This document shows, one piece after another, positions 50,674-52,550 of a DNA stretch of 52,550 bases. The notes beneath the pieces are model-generated. The model was given only the letters and a program-made list of their open reading frames with translations. It was not told the origin of the DNA and searched no databases. The stretch is from Candidatus Zhuqueibacterota bacterium (GTDB taxonomy: Bacteria > Zhuqueibacterota > Zhuqueibacteria > Oceanimicrobiales > Oceanimicrobiaceae): NCBI GenBank assembly GCA_029262055.1, contig JAJDAD010000088.1, positions 1 through 52,550 of the forward strand, given 5' to 3'. Both the position numbers and the translations under genes were made by a program. The stretch's first letter is position 1. The number at the start of each line of letters is the position of its first letter.

Positions 50674-51954
50674 CTACCGCTCTTTAGGCACGGCCACCTT
50701 CACCACAGATGGCATCTGCACGGTCGACGCCTCTCCCGCCCTGGTTACGTGTCTCGCCAGGGCGACTAGAAAAAACAAGTCACAGATCCAAATGAGGGCC
50801 TGCAGGTTCACATAAATTTGACTCCACGGTGGCGGCAATAAATACAATCCTCCCGGAGCAATCATAAAAACCAAAGTGAGGGCAAACAAAATAGCTGCGA
50901 TGAATCTTTGGTCGGAAGATGCAATGCTCTGTTTAGCAGTTCGAAACAGCGCAATCAATGGCAGTAGAATGAGAAGGTCGTCATACCACCTGTGATACGT
51001 CAGGAAACGGGTAACGAGCGCTGCTACGCCAATAAGAATCCAAAGCTCGGCTCGCCGGTGAAAATAGGTCCAGAGTCCCAAAGCCATCAGCAGAATGAAC
51101 GAGAACACCGTATTGCCAGGCAGCATCCCCTGCAAATTCAGCCAGCCCGCCAGGTTGTTATGCCCGCCACCGCGTTGTGCACCCCAATCAACTCCGGCTC
51201 TGGCCAGCACTTGCCAATCATACAGAAGTTGAACGGGATCGTGCTGCTGAAATACTGAAGCCAGGCAAGTCAGACCAACATAGCCGAGCACAACAAATAC
51301 CGCAGGCCGCAATCTGCCAGGCGCCAGGAGGACAAGCCAAAAGAAGGGCGCGGCCATACTCGGCTTAATCAGCGCAATTAGAAACAGAGTTGCAGCAAGA
51401 AGATCTTTGCGCCAATTGCCAGGCTCCTGTCGCAACAGGGTCAGGCCGGCCACCAGGAGAGGTAAAATGTGAACAGGCAACTGGCCGTTGCCGATGGTTG
51501 CCCCGGTCGGATAAATAGACAAGGGAATGAGCGCGGTAAAAGCAACCATCAAACGGGTTTTCGCACCGCATTCACGAACGCTTAGCCAAACCAGCCAGGC
51601 GAGCATGCCGAGACTACTTACAGCCCACAACCAGCGCGCCGCTGTCGTCCCAAGCCATCCCAGGTGAGACCACAAAATGAGATAGCTCGCCGGTGGATAC
51701 ACTGCCGTTCCCCTCGTGCGGTAGATCGGCTTTCCGGCAAACCAATCCTGCACTTCATGCTGCCGCTGCACAAGATCAAGCGCGCCCATTGGAGCTGTTT
51801 GAAAAAGCAAGCGCCAAAATTCATAACCCAGCCAAATGAGTGCTACAAACGACATGAGAAAAATGGCCAGGCGTAACACGGTTTTATCATGTCGACCCCA
51901 GAATCCAACGACCATCACTTTGCTCATCTGGCGCCACTTTGCGATAGGAGGCAT
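50674..51954 (-). CDS. GT87/DUF2029-like polytopic mannosyltransferase
   Basis: About 426 residues from ATG 51954, chosen because it starts 11 bases after the preceding stop; a later ATG is at 51927. It has roughly ten membrane helices. The first periplasmic loop has DLVQRQHEVQDWFAGKPIYR and YPPASY, the region where GT87 (DUF2029) enzymes carry the catalytic acidic residue and the conserved PP. The family uses polyprenyl-phosphate-mannose, so it probably adds sugars on the periplasmic side. The C-terminal tail is soluble and basic. Confidence 0.78.
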   Translation of the reverse strand: MPPIAKWRQMSKVMVVGFWGRHDKTVLRLAIFLMSFVALIWLGYEFWRLLFQTAPMGALDLVQRQHEVQDWFAGKPIYRTRGTAVYPPASYLILWSHLGWLGTTAARWLWAVSSLGMLAWLVWLSVRECGAKTRLMVAFTALIPLSIYPTGATIGNGQLPVHILPLLVAGLTLLRQEPGNWRKDLLAATLFLIALIKPSMAAPFFWLVLLAPGRLRPAVFVVLGYVGLTCLASVFQQHDPVQLLYDWQVLARAGVDWGAQRGGGHNNLAGWLNLQGMLPGNTVFSFILLMALGLWTYFHRRAELWILIGVAALVTRFLTYHRWYDDLLILLPLIALFRTAKQSIASSDQRFIAAILFALTLVFMIAPGGLYLLPPPWSQIYVNLQALIWICDLFFLVALARHVTRAGEASTVQMPSVVKVAVPKER

Positions 51955-51965
51955 ATTATGGCTCT

Positions 51966-52550
51966 TCACGCCGGCTTGCGGTAATGTTGGTGACTTGTGG
52001 TCCGGATAAACACGAATCGAACCAGGCCGACCCCGAAAGCCAGACCGCTGTAAAAGAAATATAACCAGTGCCATGGGATCACTTTAAGCGCAAACCAACT
52101 CCCGCGTTTGTTTCGAAAAAACCGGTACAGGGGCCAATTCAAGAGTGCCAGTAGGATTCCGCAAACCAACGTCCCCTGCAAAAAACCCGGTTGCCAAATC
52201 GCTGCTGGCAAAGTCGTAAAAAACAGGAATATCAACGCAACACTGAACCGGCTGCTTGTGTCCGTGTTCAAATCGTTCAGGAAACGGCGGTCACGCAGGA
52301 TCAGCTCTGTCCAGGGCAGCGCGCGCCGGAAAAAATCCGTTCTGAGCATGGAAAGCGCGCTCCAGCGTTTCAGATGCTTCACCTGGATGTCTTTGCACAG
52401 ACGAATCCGGTGGCCGGCCTTGTTTAAACGATAACCCAGCTCGACGTCTTCGATTTTGTCAACCCGTTTTTCATCAAGACCGCCTACCTCGAAGAAAATC
52501 TCCCGCCTGATCGCGCCACAGCCGCTCCAGAAAGTAGAGGCGTCTTCCTT
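51966..52550 (-). CDS. GT2-family glycosyltransferase, C-terminal part (runs off the window)
   Basis: The frame is open to the right edge, so only the last 194 codons are present. It starts within the acceptor-binding region: STFWSGCGAIRREIF, then GGLDEKRVDKIEDVELGYRL, the ED motif of GT2 enzymes. KHLKRWSALSMLRTDF follows, then three hydrophobic helices in the C-terminal 110 residues that anchor it in the membrane. An internal ATG at 52382 is not the true start. It is probably an upstream transferase of the same locus. Confidence 0.85.
   Translation of the reverse strand, partial: KEDASTFWSGCGAIRREIFFEVGGLDEKRVDKIEDVELGYRLNKAGHRIRLCKDIQVKHLKRWSALSMLRTDFFRRALPWTELILRDRRFLNDLNTDTSSRFSVALIFLFFTTLPAAIWQPGFLQGTLVCGILLALLNWPLYRFFRNKRGSWFALKVIPWHWLYFFYSGLAFGVGLVRFVFIRTTSHQHYRKPA

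Noticed and set aside
1-52550. CRISPR arrays or a complete known anti-phage system
   Set aside because: No regularly spaced repeats and no cas, restriction or toxin-antitoxin pairs were found; the cassette protein is the only hint of a defence gene.

Overview
The window reads as a chromosomal segment of an uncultured-type Gram-negative bacterium. The envelope genes point to an outer membrane: a TolC-type channel, lipoproteins with lipoboxes, and a large glycan/polysaccharide locus. The DUF4388 response regulators, the HEAT-cyclophilin lipoprotein and the Bacteroidetes-like PEP carboxylase suggest the FCB side of the tree (Calditrichota/KSB1-like). That placement is an inference from gene style, not a marker-gene result.

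Layout. (1) 0.1-4.8 kb, minus strand: a TetR-controlled drug-exporter operon of the YbhGFSR type (TetR, TolC, HlyD lipoprotein, two ABC ATPases). Its permease gene breaks off after about eight codons at the left edge, next to AT-rich sequence that may be an insertion-sequence end. (2) 4.8-12.2 kb, minus strand: single housekeeping genes, namely PolX, a 4-TM protein, Tag glycosylase, an iodotyrosine-deiodinase-like nitroreductase, a lipoprotein and a HEAT-repeat/cyclophilin lipoprotein. (3) 12.5-20.1 kb, plus strand: a signalling island. It holds a sigma-54 activator, a possible sigma-like protein with a zinc-finger partner, and two DUF4388 regulators whose receiver domains carry Glu at the phospho-acceptor position. 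Two degenerate G-domain-like modules are also present, one fused and one free. (4) 20.2-24.3 kb, plus strand: a tightly coupled transsulfuration operon (CBS, CGL) with a membrane metallopeptidase, then a low-molecular-weight phosphatase. (5) 24.3-28.1 kb: an AT-richer segment on the minus strand with PEP carboxylase and a single gene that looks like an integron gene cassette, with a 128-bp attC-like palindrome on its 3' side. (6) 28.5-33.4 kb: tRNA-Val (minus), a tiny sigma-region-2-like ORF, then a lepA-lepB-hemW operon behind a good sigma-70 promoter. (7) 33.5-52.5 kb, all minus strand: a glycan assembly and export locus. It contains a TMTC-like membrane TPR glycosyltransferase, GT4, GT2 and GT62/Anp1-like transferases, an FkbM methyltransferase, an MsbA-like ABC exporter, a UDP-galactopyranose-mutase-like flavoprotein fused to a small membrane domain (with a free copy of that domain next door), a GT87-like transferase and a truncated GT2.

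The glycan locus carries a tandem GT4-GT2 duplication. One GT2 copy has decayed to about 60 codons, and a 750-bp tract with about 97% identity between copies in the stretch compared suggests recent duplication or gene conversion. Dispersed inverted repeats rich in ACCACGAAG/CTTCGTGGT sit between several genes there.

The strongest candidates for something undescribed are the phosphomimetic-type receiver/DUF4388/G-like cluster (15.9-20.1 kb), the solitary integron-type cassette (27.2-28.1 kb) and the shared membrane domain at 48.2-49.1 kb.
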